Shown in pieces: positions 52,141 through 61,095 of a stretch of DNA of 64,000 nt. Positions within the stretch are counted from its first letter, which is position 1. Each line of letters opens with the position of its first letter. The stretch is taken from NCBI GenBank assembly GCA_019117125.1, contig DXAL01000030.1, positions 1 through 64,000 of the forward strand, written 5' to 3'. The stretch comes from Candidatus Mediterraneibacter merdipullorum. Lineage in GTDB: Bacteria > Bacillota > Clostridia > Lachnospirales > Lachnospiraceae. A program made the position numbers and the translations under genes. The notes under the pieces are model-generated. The model saw only the letters and a program-made list of their open reading frames with translations, was not told where the DNA came from and ran no database searches.

Positions 52141-54358
52141 GTGCAGCCGCCTCCTTTCCTGCTTGTAATTCTGCTTCCGAGAGCTGGGACGCGGCGATCT
52201 GCCGGTAGACCTCACAGTTCTCCAGCAGCTCACGATGGGTGCCGGTGCCGGCGATCCGCCCGTCATCCAGCACAATGATCTGCTCCGCATTCATGATCGT
52301 ACTGATCCGCTGCGCCACGATCAACACCGTGCTCTCTTTCGTTTTCTGGCGGAGCGCCTTCCGGAGCGTCACATCCGTCTTAAAATCAAGGGCGGAGAAA
52401 CTGTCGTCGAAGATAAATACTTCCGGGTGCTTCGCAATGGCTCTGGCGATGGACAGACGCTGCTTCTGCCCGCCGGATACATTGGAGCCGCCCTGGGCAA
52501 TGGGGCTTTTGTACCGGTCTTTCTTGCCCTCGATGAATTCTTCCGCCTGGGCGATCCGCGCCGCCTCGACCATCTCCGCCTCGCTGCCGTCCGGATTACC
52601 GAACAGGATATTCGAGGCAATATCGCCTGAGAAGAGCACGCCTTTCTGGGGCACATAGCCCAGCTTCTCCCGCAGCTCATGCTGGGAGACATTTCGGATG
52701 TCCGCGCCGTCCAGCGTGATGCTGCCCGCCGTCACGTCATAGAAGCGGGGCACCAGATTGACCAGCGTGGACTTGCCGCTTCCGGTGCTTCCGATGATGG
52801 CTGTCGTCTCACCCGGCTTCGCCGTAAATGTAATGTCCTCCAGGACATTTTCGTCCGCGCCCGGATACCGGAACGACACATGGTCAAACCGGAGGACTCC
52901 TTTTTCATTTTCAGCAAAATGCTCCGCCCGGTCCGGGTCTTTGATGGCGGTCCGGCTTGCGAGCACTTCCTCCACGCGGTCGGCCGCAACCGCCGCACGG
53001 GGCAGCATGATGGAAAGCATGCACAGCATCAGGAAGCCCATGATGATCTGCATCGTATACTGGATAAAGGCCATCATATCCCCCACCTGCATCTGACCGT
53101 TGTCGATGCCGTGAGCGCCGTTCCACATAATCAGCACGGAGACCCCGTTCATAATCAGCATCATGACCGGCATCATGAAAGTCATGGCCCGGTTGACGAA
53201 CAGGTTCGTCCTTGTCAGATCCCGGTTGGCCCGGTCAAAACGCTCCTCTTCATGCTTCTGCGTACTGAAGGCGCGGATCACCGGCAGGCCGGTCAGTATC
53301 TCGCGCATCACAAGGTTCACCCGGTCCACCAGGGACTGCATGATGCGGAACTTCGGCATGGCCACCAGGAACAAGAGCAGGATAACCAGCCCGATCAGCA
53401 CCACCGCCAGACCGATGATCCAGGACATGGACACATTGGTCTGGAATACCTGGATCACTCCGCCGATGGCCAGGATCGGCGCATAGAGCACGATCCGCAG
53501 GAGCATCACGATGATCAGCTGGATCTGCTGGATGTCGTTGGTACTCCGTGTGATCAGGGACGCTGTAGAAAAATGATCAAACTCATTGTTGGAAAATCCG
53601 ACCACCTTGCGGAAGACCCTTCCTCTCAGATTCCGGCCCGTGGCGGCGCCCACCCGGGACGCCATGAATCCCACCAGGACGCTGGCCGCCATCCCGAGGA
53701 GCGCAAGACCGGCCATCTTCCCGCCGGTCGTCACCAGATAACGTATCTGGAGTCCGTCCATATCGATTCCCAGATTCTTATAGGCGGACCCCACATAGCT
53801 CACCGCCGCCTGGTCGAGGATCGTATCCGGCAGCTCTCCCGTCATCTCCTCCATGCCGGAAATGAGTCCTGCCCGCTGTTCTTCCGGCATCATCTGAAGG
53901 AAATCGAATACGGTCATATCATCCGAGACCATGCCTTCCGGCAGCGCGGCCTTCAGCTGCTCTTCAATCTGCGCGGTCATCTCGCTTCCGGACTCGAATC
54001 CGGCGGTCAGCATCATCGGGCCCGCCAGCACATCCCGGAGTTCTGTCATGTCCTCATCGGTCATGCCCGCTTTCATCACATAAGCCGGCACATCATAGGT
54101 ATTGTCATCTTCCGTATAACTGTCAAGAACGGTCTGTTGTTCATCCGACGGGACAAACAGAAGCAGCCGGTCCATCTCTTCCACGGAGATCTGTTCCGGC
54201 ACCTGGTCCTCCACACCGCCCTGCTGGATGCCCACGTTGACGATGTCCGACGTGTAGGCCGGCAGCGACAGATCACAGTACGCCTGGATAAACAGCACGG
54301 TGATGATCAGAAGGAGCGCCTTCCAGTGCTCCGCCGCATACTTAAATAAATTCTTCAT
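52133..54358 (-). CDS. ABC exporter half-transporter A (heterodimeric, BmrC/LmrC-like)
   Basis: This 741-residue ABC exporter has a first span (LLLIITVLFIQAYCDLSLPAY), an unusually long first extracellular region (about residues 45-200), the remaining spans and an ATPase with Walker A GSTGSGKSTLV, signature VSGGQKQR and Walker B VFIFDDSFSALD. Asp replaces the catalytic Glu after Walker B (FDDS), and the switch region reads VAQRIST with Gln for His, so this half carries the degenerate ATP site usual in heterodimers. It follows the MarR gene by 34 bases. Confidence 0.93.
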   Translation of the reverse strand: MKNLFKYAAEHWKALLLIITVLFIQAYCDLSLPAYTSDIVNVGIQQGGVEDQVPEQISVEEMDRLLLFVPSDEQQTVLDSYTEDDNTYDVPAYVMKAGMTDEDMTELRDVLAGPMMLTAGFESGSEMTAQIEEQLKAALPEGMVSDDMTVFDFLQMMPEEQRAGLISGMEEMTGELPDTILDQAAVSYVGSAYKNLGIDMDGLQIRYLVTTGGKMAGLALLGMAASVLVGFMASRVGAATGRNLRGRVFRKVVGFSNNEFDHFSTASLITRSTNDIQQIQLIIVMLLRIVLYAPILAIGGVIQVFQTNVSMSWIIGLAVVLIGLVILLLFLVAMPKFRIMQSLVDRVNLVMREILTGLPVIRAFSTQKHEEERFDRANRDLTRTNLFVNRAMTFMMPVMMLIMNGVSVLIMWNGAHGIDNGQMQVGDMMAFIQYTMQIIMGFLMLCMLSIMLPRAAVAADRVEEVLASRTAIKDPDRAEHFAENEKGVLRFDHVSFRYPGADENVLEDITFTAKPGETTAIIGSTGSGKSTLVNLVPRFYDVTAGSITLDGADIRNVSQHELREKLGYVPQKGVLFSGDIASNILFGNPDGSEAEMVEAARIAQAEEFIEGKKDRYKSPIAQGGSNVSGGQKQRLSIARAIAKHPEVFIFDDSFSALDFKTDVTLRKALRQKTKESTVLIVAQRISTIMNAEQIIVLDDGRIAGTGTHRELLENCEVYRQIAASQLSEAELQAGKEAAAHA

Positions 54359-54392
54359 GGCAAGTCTTTCCTCTCTGTAAATCTATTTTAAT

Positions 54393-54827
54393 CTATTTCC
54401 GGTCCAGATTATCACTGATCTGAAGGAGCAGCCGCTTCAGGAGCTCGACCTCCTCCCCGGTCATATTACAGAACATCAGCTCTTCCATCTGATGCGCCAC
54501 CGTCCAGACGCTCTGGATGCAGGATTTCCCTTTCTCCGTCAGGGACAGGCGCATCACCCGCTGATCCTTTGGATCCGGATGGCGGGTCAGATATCCGTCC
54601 CGCTCCATCTTCTGGATCGAAGCGGTGATGGAAGGCGGCGTCACATTGAGCCTTGCCGCCAGTTCCTTCTGGGACATGGAATCACTCTGATGCAGGGTAA
54701 AAAGAACGCCCGCCTGACTTTTATTCAGGTCAAACTCCTGATACATTTCCTGCGCCCGGTTCATCATCTTGTGCATGACGATCCCCATCATCCCGATCGC
54801 GGGTATCTCATCACGGCAGTGATTCAT
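54393..54827 (-). CDS. MarR-family transcriptional regulator
   Basis: This 144-residue winged-helix regulator has SQKELAARLNVTPPSITASIQKMERDGYLTRHPDPKDQRVMRLSLT, the MarR DNA-binding segment and wing. It leads the exporter operon and very likely represses it from two overlapping palindromes just upstream, releasing on ligand binding. GGAGG precedes the ATG. Confidence 0.92.
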   Translation of the reverse strand: MNHCRDEIPAIGMMGIVMHKMMNRAQEMYQEFDLNKSQAGVLFTLHQSDSMSQKELAARLNVTPPSITASIQKMERDGYLTRHPDPKDQRVMRLSLTEKGKSCIQSVWTVAHQMEELMFCNMTGEEVELLKRLLLQISDNLDRK

Positions 54828-54855
54828 GGCAGTTCCTCCTTATAATCCATATTAA

Positions 54856-54884
54856 TTAGTTAACAAACTAAACGACAGTTTAGT
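54856..54884. promoter_or_regulatory. Overlapping palindromes, probable MarR operator
   Basis: TTAGTT-AACA-AACTAA (54856-54871) and ACTAAA-CGACAG-TTTAGT (54867-54884) are both perfect and share bases. They sit 30-60 bases before the marR ATG, over the expected promoter (TTGTTA, 16 bases, TATAAG on the minus strand). Confidence 0.7.
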
Positions 54885-54958
54885 ACTGTTCCACAAATCT
54901 GTCAACGGATTACAGGGCGATTTCACATTTATACTTTTTTCACAAAATCCAGGATAAC

Positions 54959-54995
54959 TAAAAAGAGCTGACACACTGATTTCGTGTGCCGGCTC
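54959..54995 (-). terminator. Terminator after the DUF4143 ATPase gene
   Basis: GAGCCGGCACAC pairs with GTGTGTCAGCTC (one mismatch) on the minus strand, followed by TTTTTAG. Confidence 0.75.
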
Positions 54996-55017
54996 CCTTC
55001 GCCTGACAGTCCTGCCG

Positions 55018-56232
55018 CTATATTTCGTGTTTATCCAACAGGAAATCAATAATATTGTAATGAATTATGCCGTTTCTGCTCATATCTACGATATCGCTGC
55101 TGATTACATATTTAGGATAATTATCGTCAATATTCTCCAGATTTCCGAATTCTCTGGCGATACAGTCTTCTGTAAGGACATATGCGACCTGAATATACAG
55201 TTTCTTCTGTCCTTTGTAACATACAAAGTCAATTTCCTGCGAACCCAGCTTTCCCACCTTCACGTCGTATCCCCGGCTCAGCATCTCCAGATACACTACA
55301 TTTTCAAACAGCTTGCTGGAATCTGTCTGCTCACTCGCCTTATTTATATTGCGAAGTCCGATATCACCGGCATAATATTTCTCTGTTGAAGCCAGAATGC
55401 TTTTTCCTTTAATATCATATCTCTCCGCTTTTGAAAGGATCATTCCTTCCTGAAGCTTATCAATATAATTCAATAATGTTTCCACTGTAGTCGAAAGCCC
55501 GGCCGCCTTCAGCGTACGGCTGATAGAGCGTGCGGAAAACGGATTCCCGATATTGTCCAGAAGAAATTCCAGAAGTTTTCTCAGAAGATTTTCATTTCTG
55601 ATCGCATGCCTGGAAAGAATATCTTTCATTACAACTGAATCATATACATCCTCAAGATATGTGCGCACCGAATGTTCATCCGGCAGCAGCAGGCGCATCG
55701 GCAGACCGCCGTATTTCAGATAATCTGCAAAAAGCTGCTCTCTTCTGTACGGAATACTGTTTTTTTCGTAAAACTCCCGTATCTCTGACAGAACAAAAGG
55801 ATACACATGAAAAGAAACATATCTTCCCGCCATATATGTTGCCAGTCCACCCGACAACAGTTTACTGTTTGACCCTGTGACGTAGATATCACAATCCAGA
55901 TCGCTCCTGAACGAAGGGATGACTGAGTGCCATTCTTTCACATGCTGGATTTCATCAAAGAAGAGATAAACCCTTCCTCCTGCCTGTTCTGCACGCTCCA
56001 TAACATATTGATAAAAGGCATCCGCGTCTTCAAGTTTTTTAAAACGCCGCGACTCAAAGTTAATCTCTATGATATTTTTTTCCGGCACGCCCCGAGCCAG
56101 AAGAATGTCGCGAATCTGTGAAAGTAAAATGGTCTTTCCGCTCCTTCTGAGTCCGATCAGTACCTTGATCAGATCTTTGTCAATAAACGGACTTATCTGA
56201 TCCAGATAGCGGTTTCGCTTTATCATCTCCAT
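55018..56232 (-). CDS. AAA_14/DUF4143 ATP-binding protein
   Basis: This 404-residue protein has an AAA-type ATPase (Walker A IGLRRSGKT, Walker B VYLFFDEIQHV, sensor VTGSNSKLLSGG) and a C-terminal DUF4143 nuclease-like domain with a restriction-endonuclease-like core (GSQEIDFVCYKGQKKLYIQVAYVL). Such proteins are very common and poorly understood; a toxin-like or DNA-related role is suspected. I start at ATG 56232, with AGGA about twelve bases upstream; the open frame extends upstream through a hairpin array and is not credible there. It is AT-rich. Confidence 0.88.
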   Translation of the reverse strand: MEMIKRNRYLDQISPFIDKDLIKVLIGLRRSGKTILLSQIRDILLARGVPEKNIIEINFESRRFKKLEDADAFYQYVMERAEQAGGRVYLFFDEIQHVKEWHSVIPSFRSDLDCDIYVTGSNSKLLSGGLATYMAGRYVSFHVYPFVLSEIREFYEKNSIPYRREQLFADYLKYGGLPMRLLLPDEHSVRTYLEDVYDSVVMKDILSRHAIRNENLLRKLLEFLLDNIGNPFSARSISRTLKAAGLSTTVETLLNYIDKLQEGMILSKAERYDIKGKSILASTEKYYAGDIGLRNINKASEQTDSSKLFENVVYLEMLSRGYDVKVGKLGSQEIDFVCYKGQKKLYIQVAYVLTEDCIAREFGNLENIDDNYPKYVISSDIVDMSRNGIIHYNIIDFLLDKHEI

Positions 56233-56263
56233 ACATTTCACATCCTTTAATAATATTGTCTTT

Positions 56264-56439
56264 ATTATACCACGTGCGCAGGAAAGGAAGCGGCGCGCAG
56301 CGCCATTTACTTTCCAAGCCGTGGCTTGCCGGTATAATCTCCGCGCAGCGGAGCAGCCCGTGATCCGGGCTGGATTGCACGTATGTGCAATCATTATACC
56401 ACGTGCGTAGAGAAGGAAGCTCTGCGCAATCATTATACC
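56264..56439. repeat. Array of five perfect hairpins between 28-base direct repeats
   Basis: Direct repeats at 56264-56291 and 56393-56420 (three differences) begin ATTATACCACGTGCG. Between them are five stems: GGCGC-GCA-GCGCC (56292-56304), CAAGC-CGTG-GCTTG (56315-56328), CTCCGC-GCA-GCGGAG (56339-56353), AGCCCG-TGATC-CGGGCT (56355-56371) and ATTGCAC-GTAT-GTGCAAT (56374-56391). A further GCAATCATTATACC repeats at 56387-56400 and 56426-56439. Read on the minus strand, each direct repeat contains TGGTATAAT, an extended -10; a fourth TATAAT lies on the plus strand at 56333-56338. The remaining gap to 56562 is AT-rich and shows no gene. Confidence 0.85.
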
Positions 56440-56562
56440 TTACAATATTATTTTTTTCAACTTTTTGTCTGTTTATACCCGGACAATATTTGTAGGATTA
56501 CAATGCCAGACAATATTCTGATCTTCCAATTTTTGTCCGTTCTTATCCTGACATTTTACCTG

Positions 56563-58959
56563 TCACGCCAACCCGTGTTCTTCCAGCCACACCATCCATG
56601 TGTTCTTTCCTTCCCGCACTTTCCGGGCCCGCACAGTGAACTCTAGGATTGTAAGCCCCGTAAATACAAGGAACAGGATCAGCAGGAAAATGAGGCAGCC
56701 GCGGATGCTCTCCCCGCCGCTTATGGTGCTCCGGAACGCTTCCACCGTATAGGTAAACGGCACCCAGTCATGAAGATAAGGCACGAATGATCCGGATAGT
56801 TCATACGGATAGGTTCCCACGGAACCGGCCAGCTGGATCACCATGAAGATCAGCATCAGGAAGCTGCCCACGCGCCCCAGCAGGCTGGTGAAGAAGTACA
56901 TCACCGACATGAATGCCATCGATGCCGCGCAGGCCACCAGAACCGTCTTTCCGGCCTCCACCGGCGTAAATCCGTCAAATACATGCAGCGCGCCGATCAT
57001 GACCACCGCCTGAAAAAGTGCCGTCAGGTAGAGCACAGACGCCTTGCTGACCCACCAGCGGAATCCGGATTTCATCTGCCCGGCACAGCTGGTCAGCGGA
57101 TACATCAGGCTGAACGCGATGCAGCCGACCCACAGACCCACGGACATCATGTATGGCGCCATGGCATGGCCGTTATTGGCCACCTCGGTGATCTGCGCCT
57201 CTTCCGTATCCACCGGCGCGGCAAACATATCCGCCGCCTGATCCGATGTATTCGTCTCCCGGATCTGATCCGCGCCGTTTCCCAGTTCTTTTGAAAGCGT
57301 ATCCGCGCCTTCCGATACCTGGCCGATCCCGTCGCTCAGTTCACGGCTGCCCTCCGAAAGCTTTCCCGCGCTGCTGCTGATCTGGTCGGCTCCATCCGAA
57401 AGTTTCGCCGCGCCTTCCGTCAGCGCTTTACTGTTCGAGGTGAGCTGCCCGGCTCCGGAGACAAGCGCGTCCGTTCCGTCTTTTAGTTTTCCGCTTCCCT
57501 CTGCCAGTTCTCCCAGACCGCTGTCCAGAGCCGCAGCGCCTTTCCGGAGTGCCGATGTTCCCTCTTTCTGAAGCCGGTTCGCCCCTGAAGCGGCGGTGGA
57601 GATGCCTCCGGTCAGCGCCGGCGCCTGTTCCGCCAACGCGGAAGTGCCGGCCTGAAGCTGCCCGATCCCGCTTTCAAGAGAATCCGCCCCCTCCTGCACG
57701 GCGGAAATCCCCTCCTGAAGCTCCGGGACTTTCGACGCCAGCTGTGCGCTCCCGGCTGCCGCATCATCGACGCCGTACGTATAGGCGGAGAGTCCTTCCG
57801 AAAATGCATCCGCCTGCTGCTGCACTGCCGCGATCTGCGCCTTTACTTCTTCCGGCACGCCTTCCGCCCCTGCAAGAGCCGACAGCGCCTGGCTGATCCC
57901 GGCGGCCCCGTCGCGCAGCGACTGGGACCTGGAAGCGGCGGCCTGAAGCCCGGAACTGACCGCATCTGCCCCGTCCTTCAGGCCGGACGCCCCGTCAGAC
58001 AGGGATGCGATCCCGCCGGAGAGCTGAGCCGCGCCGTCACTCAATGAAGATGCACCGGCATTGAGTGCATCCGCCGCATCCGGAAGATTGGACGCCGCCG
58101 TATTCAGTTCGGACAGTCCGGCATTGAGCGCCGTCATGTTGTCATCCACATCCGCCGCGCCGGACGCCAGATCCGAACCGCCTTTCTGCGCATCATTTAC
58201 CCCGCTGTCCAGTGCGTTCACGCCGCTTTGCAGTTCTTCCGCCCCGGCTGCCGCGGCGCTGACGCCGTCCGTATACTGTCCCAGTCCCACTTCCAGTTCC
58301 CTGCTGCCGTCCGCGAATACAAGGGCGCTGTCCGCGAGCACCTGCAGATTGTCCGTGATCGTCTGACTGCCGTCGGCCAGCTGATCCGCCCCGTCTTTCA
58401 GTTCACCCGAACCGTCCGCCGCCTCCTGCATTCCGTCGCCCACCTCTGCAAGCTTGTCAAACAGAACTTCCGTATAGGTCTTCGTCACCTCTTCCCGCAC
58501 CGAGCTTTCCAGTTCCTTCATAGCGGTCTCACTCATCTTGGACGCGATATAGTTCGTCCCCGGATTCGTTTCGTAGGCCAGCGTCATTTTCTCCGGATGC
58601 GCGTCCGTCAGCGATGCGGCATGGGCCGAGAAGTCCTCCGGGATAGTGATGACCATATAGTAGGTGCCATCCTTAAGCCCCTGCTGTGCCTCCGTCTCCG
58701 ACGGGAACCGGAAGTCCAGAGCATCATTGTCTTTCAACTCATCCATCAGATTTTTACCGATATCCAGCTCCTGATCCGCATAGGTGACCGGCACGTCATG
58801 GTTGATGACCGCCACCGGCAGCCTGTCGATATTCCCGTACGGATCCCACATGGAGCCGAGGAAAAGCGTGGTATAGATCGTCGGGATCGCGATGACCGCG
58901 GCGGTGACGATCAGAAGGATTTTATTTTTAAACAGTTTACGCCATTCCTGTTTCAGCAT
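56563..58959 (-). CDS. YhgE/Pip-domain membrane protein
   Basis: This 798-residue protein has one N-terminal span (ILLIVTAAVIAIPTIYTTLF), a YhgE/Pip extracellular domain, a long stalk (about 190-560) of repeated 'L.dGa..L..G' heptad-like units (for example SDGAAQLSGGIASLSDGASG), and a C-terminal ABC-2-type membrane domain with five or six spans. Related proteins act as phage receptors (Pip, YueB) or accompany ESX/type VII secretion. No other secretion genes are nearby. It is divergent from a TetR-type regulator that probably represses it. Confidence 0.9.
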   Translation of the reverse strand: MLKQEWRKLFKNKILLIVTAAVIAIPTIYTTLFLGSMWDPYGNIDRLPVAVINHDVPVTYADQELDIGKNLMDELKDNDALDFRFPSETEAQQGLKDGTYYMVITIPEDFSAHAASLTDAHPEKMTLAYETNPGTNYIASKMSETAMKELESSVREEVTKTYTEVLFDKLAEVGDGMQEAADGSGELKDGADQLADGSQTITDNLQVLADSALVFADGSRELEVGLGQYTDGVSAAAAGAEELQSGVNALDSGVNDAQKGGSDLASGAADVDDNMTALNAGLSELNTAASNLPDAADALNAGASSLSDGAAQLSGGIASLSDGASGLKDGADAVSSGLQAAASRSQSLRDGAAGISQALSALAGAEGVPEEVKAQIAAVQQQADAFSEGLSAYTYGVDDAAAGSAQLASKVPELQEGISAVQEGADSLESGIGQLQAGTSALAEQAPALTGGISTAASGANRLQKEGTSALRKGAAALDSGLGELAEGSGKLKDGTDALVSGAGQLTSNSKALTEGAAKLSDGADQISSSAGKLSEGSRELSDGIGQVSEGADTLSKELGNGADQIRETNTSDQAADMFAAPVDTEEAQITEVANNGHAMAPYMMSVGLWVGCIAFSLMYPLTSCAGQMKSGFRWWVSKASVLYLTALFQAVVMIGALHVFDGFTPVEAGKTVLVACAASMAFMSVMYFFTSLLGRVGSFLMLIFMVIQLAGSVGTYPYELSGSFVPYLHDWVPFTYTVEAFRSTISGGESIRGCLIFLLILFLVFTGLTILEFTVRARKVREGKNTWMVWLEEHGLA

Positions 58960-58993
58960 TTGTCATATCTCCCTTCTATTTCACAACATTTAT

Positions 58994-59116
58994 TCTATTA
59001 ATAGATATTGTGTTGATTTTCTTCACGTGATGAATTATAGTGAAACGAGAGAAAAGATACAACCATTAATGTCATACGGTTTTGTCTGTTAATGGATAAA
59101 TAAGCGACACAGTGTC
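58994..59116. promoter_or_regulatory. Operator-like palindromes between YhgE and TetR genes
   Basis: Three symmetric elements occur in the 202-base divergent gap: TCTATTAATAGA (58994-59005), CCATTAA with TTAATGG (59063-59095) and GACAC-A-GTGTC (59106-59116). They are candidate sites for the TetR-type protein; which are real cannot be decided here. Confidence 0.45.
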
Positions 59117-59161
59117 CATTATTTATTTTTATTTTAGAAATTAAAAAAGGAGAACTGTACC

Positions 59162-59755
59162 ATGGCAAAAAATATGGACCGGCGGGTCCGCAAGACAAGG
59201 GCCCAGCTCCGTCAGGGACTGGCTGAGCTTCTGAAAGAAAAAAGCATAAAGGAGATCACGGTTAAAGAACTGGTGGAAAAAGTGGATATCAACCGCTCCA
59301 CCTTCTATCTGCACTATACGGATATCTATGACATGATGGAAAAGATCGAGAATGAGCTGACCGGGGAGATCGAGGACCTGATCCACACCCACCCGGTAAG
59401 CCCTTTCAATGAAGACAGCTTTCCCTTCATCGAGGATATTTTCTCCATCCTCGCAGAAAACCGGGACATCTGCGCCGCCCTGCTCGGGCCCAACGGCGAC
59501 ATCTCCTTCCTGCACCGGATCGAAGCGCTCCTCTCCGAGCACAGCCTGAACGCACTGAAGCAGACATTTCCGGAGAAGATGGACGACCTGACATACTACT
59601 ATGCCTTCTGCCTCTCTGGCTGCATCGGTCTGGTCAAGACCTGGCTGTCGGAAGGATCTTCTGTCAGCCCACAGCACATGGCGGAACTTACATTTAAACT
59701 CATCATGAATGCGCTGCGGGGATTTTATCCGGATTTATCGGCAGGATATTTCTGA
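59162..59755 (+). CDS. TetR-family transcriptional regulator
   Basis: This 197-residue regulator has a TetR DNA-binding domain (LAELLKEKSIKEITVKELVEKVDINRSTFYLHYTDIYDMMEKIE) and a ligand domain of the TetR_C type common in Bacillota. AAGGAG precedes the ATG. Its divergence from the YhgE/Pip gene suggests it represses that gene. The usual length and a complete HTH are seen. Confidence 0.9.
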   Translation: MAKNMDRRVRKTRAQLRQGLAELLKEKSIKEITVKELVEKVDINRSTFYLHYTDIYDMMEKIENELTGEIEDLIHTHPVSPFNEDSFPFIEDIFSILAENRDICAALLGPNGDISFLHRIEALLSEHSLNALKQTFPEKMDDLTYYYAFCLSGCIGLVKTWLSEGSSVSPQHMAELTFKLIMNALRGFYPDLSAGYF

Positions 59756-59818
59756 CATTTCCTATAAACATTCTGTCTCTGATTTCTGATCGCTCCTGCT
59801 AACCGCCAGCTCAGACAC

Positions 59819-59846
59819 GAAAAAAGCCCGTAAAAACGGGCTTTTC
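59819..59846 (-). terminator. Terminator of tRNA-Glu (possibly bidirectional)
   Basis: AAAAGCCCG pairs with CGGGCTTTT around a six-base loop, with T-rich sequence on both strands. It ends the tRNA transcript and may also end tetR read-through. Confidence 0.85.
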
Positions 59847-59849
59847 AAG

Positions 59850-59921
59850 TGACTCCGAGGGGAATCGAACCCCTGATTCCAGCGTGAGAGGCTAGCGTCT
59901 TGACCGCTTGACCACGGAGCC
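59850..59921 (-). tRNA. tRNA-Glu, anticodon CTC
   Basis: The cloverleaf is complete: acceptor GGCTCCG with CGGAGTC, anticodon stem CTAGC/GCTGG with loop CTCTCAC, T arm GGGG-TTCGATT-CCCC and discriminator A. By position the anticodon is CTC, reading GAG. The 3' CCA is not encoded. Confidence 0.92.
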
Positions 59922-60000
59922 ATATTCCTATTCGCTGCGGGATTTCTCTCACAGCGAATATTACTATATCATATACTTTCACACTATGCAAGACTTTTTT

Positions 60001-60933
60001 TCATTTTTTCGCAAGTTCCTTTTCTGCCGAGAGCCCCGCCACAGTCTCCTGCCGCACCATGATGCGCAGCGCCTGCCTGCTGTTCCGCACGGTCACTTCC
60101 TCATGACTGCCGCCGTACTCTCCGTCCAGCGTCCACGGGATGGTTTCCATGGATTCAAACCGCACGCAGCCGGATTTGAACGAATACATCCGTTCCGGAT
60201 TAATCTGGCGGAGCATGATGGCGCCGAGGAGGTCATTTAATTCAATGGGATTTCTCGGCGTCTTTATGAGCGTCACTTCAAATTCCCCGTCATCAAATAC
60301 CACATCCGGACCAATGATGCCTTTAAAGCCGCCCACAGACCTGGAATTTGTCACCATGCCGTAGATGAACTCGTCTTCAATCTCCTCCCCGTCGTGGCTG
60401 ACGCGGAGTTTATAGGAAGGGATATTGAATATCCGCTTTGCCCCCTCCAGCAGATATGCCAGATGCCCGAGGATATTTTTCATGCTCTGCTTCGTCTCAT
60501 AGGACACGTCCGTAAATAGCCCGAACGCCGCGATATATATGAAGTAATCGTCATTGAACTTCCCCACGTCGCACGGAAACGGCACGCCGTTCACCGCCGT
60601 GTCCGCAGCCGCAAGGATATCTTTGGAAATCCCGAGGCTCGCGGCGAAGTCATTGGTCGTCCCGGCAGGGATGTACCCCAGCGGGGCGTCATAGGAGCGG
60701 AGCCGCATCCCGGTCACCACCTCATCCAGCGTTCCGTCCCCGCCGCTGCACACGATGAGGTCATAGCCGTCCGGACAGGCGGCTATCTTATCCATGCCGT
60801 CATGATATTTCTGCGTCGGATATACCGTCACTTCGTATCCGCTCTTTGTAAAGATATCAAGGACATCCGAGAGCTTCGGTTTCAGAAGCCCGGTACCTGC
60901 GTTTGGGTTATAGATAAAAAGCATCTTTTTCAT
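60001..60933 (-). CDS. Diacylglycerol/lipid kinase family protein (YegS/DgkB-like)
   Basis: This 310-residue cytosolic lipid kinase has NPNAGTG at its start, the catalytic-domain motif VCSGGDGTLDEVV and the segment LGYIPAGTTNDFAASLG. The family phosphorylates diacylglycerol or related lipids for phospholipid recycling. GGAGG lies ten bases before ATG 60933; an earlier in-frame start adds ten residues without a site. It is a single gene between the tRNA and the crh terminator. Confidence 0.93.
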   Translation of the reverse strand: MKKMLFIYNPNAGTGLLKPKLSDVLDIFTKSGYEVTVYPTQKYHDGMDKIAACPDGYDLIVCSGGDGTLDEVVTGMRLRSYDAPLGYIPAGTTNDFAASLGISKDILAAADTAVNGVPFPCDVGKFNDDYFIYIAAFGLFTDVSYETKQSMKNILGHLAYLLEGAKRIFNIPSYKLRVSHDGEEIEDEFIYGMVTNSRSVGGFKGIIGPDVVFDDGEFEVTLIKTPRNPIELNDLLGAIMLRQINPERMYSFKSGCVRFESMETIPWTLDGEYGGSHEEVTVRNSRQALRIMVRQETVAGLSAEKELAKK

Positions 60934-60990
60934 TTCACCATTTCCTCCTTCCCGCTGCGTCAAAAAGGTCGCCGGAAGCGCTGTCAGAGC

Positions 60991-61018
60991 AAAAAAAGCT
61001 GCGCGCGCTGCGCAGCTT
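60991..61018 (-). terminator. Terminator of murB-rapZ-whiA-crh
   Basis: AAGCTGCGC pairs with GCGCGCAGCTT around a short loop, followed by TTTTTTT on the minus strand, downstream of crh. Confidence 0.85.
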
Positions 61019-61095
61019 ATGTACGTTTTCTATATTTTATGTAGGTTTTCTGTTTTTCATGGGCCGGATTAAAAAATCTTCCGGCAGGAATGTCT

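Noticed and set aside
52141..52290. Longer N-terminus for the second ABC exporter half
   Set aside because: Those codons lie out of frame inside the upstream exporter gene, and ATG 52140 has a strong AGGAGG.
56233..56433. N-terminal extension of the DUF4143 ATPase through the hairpin array
   Set aside because: The frame is open, but it would translate palindromic repeat DNA and has no ribosome site; ATG 56232 fits the family start.
56264..56439. CRISPR or integron attC array
   Set aside because: The stems differ in sequence and there are no regular spacers, integrase or cassette genes.
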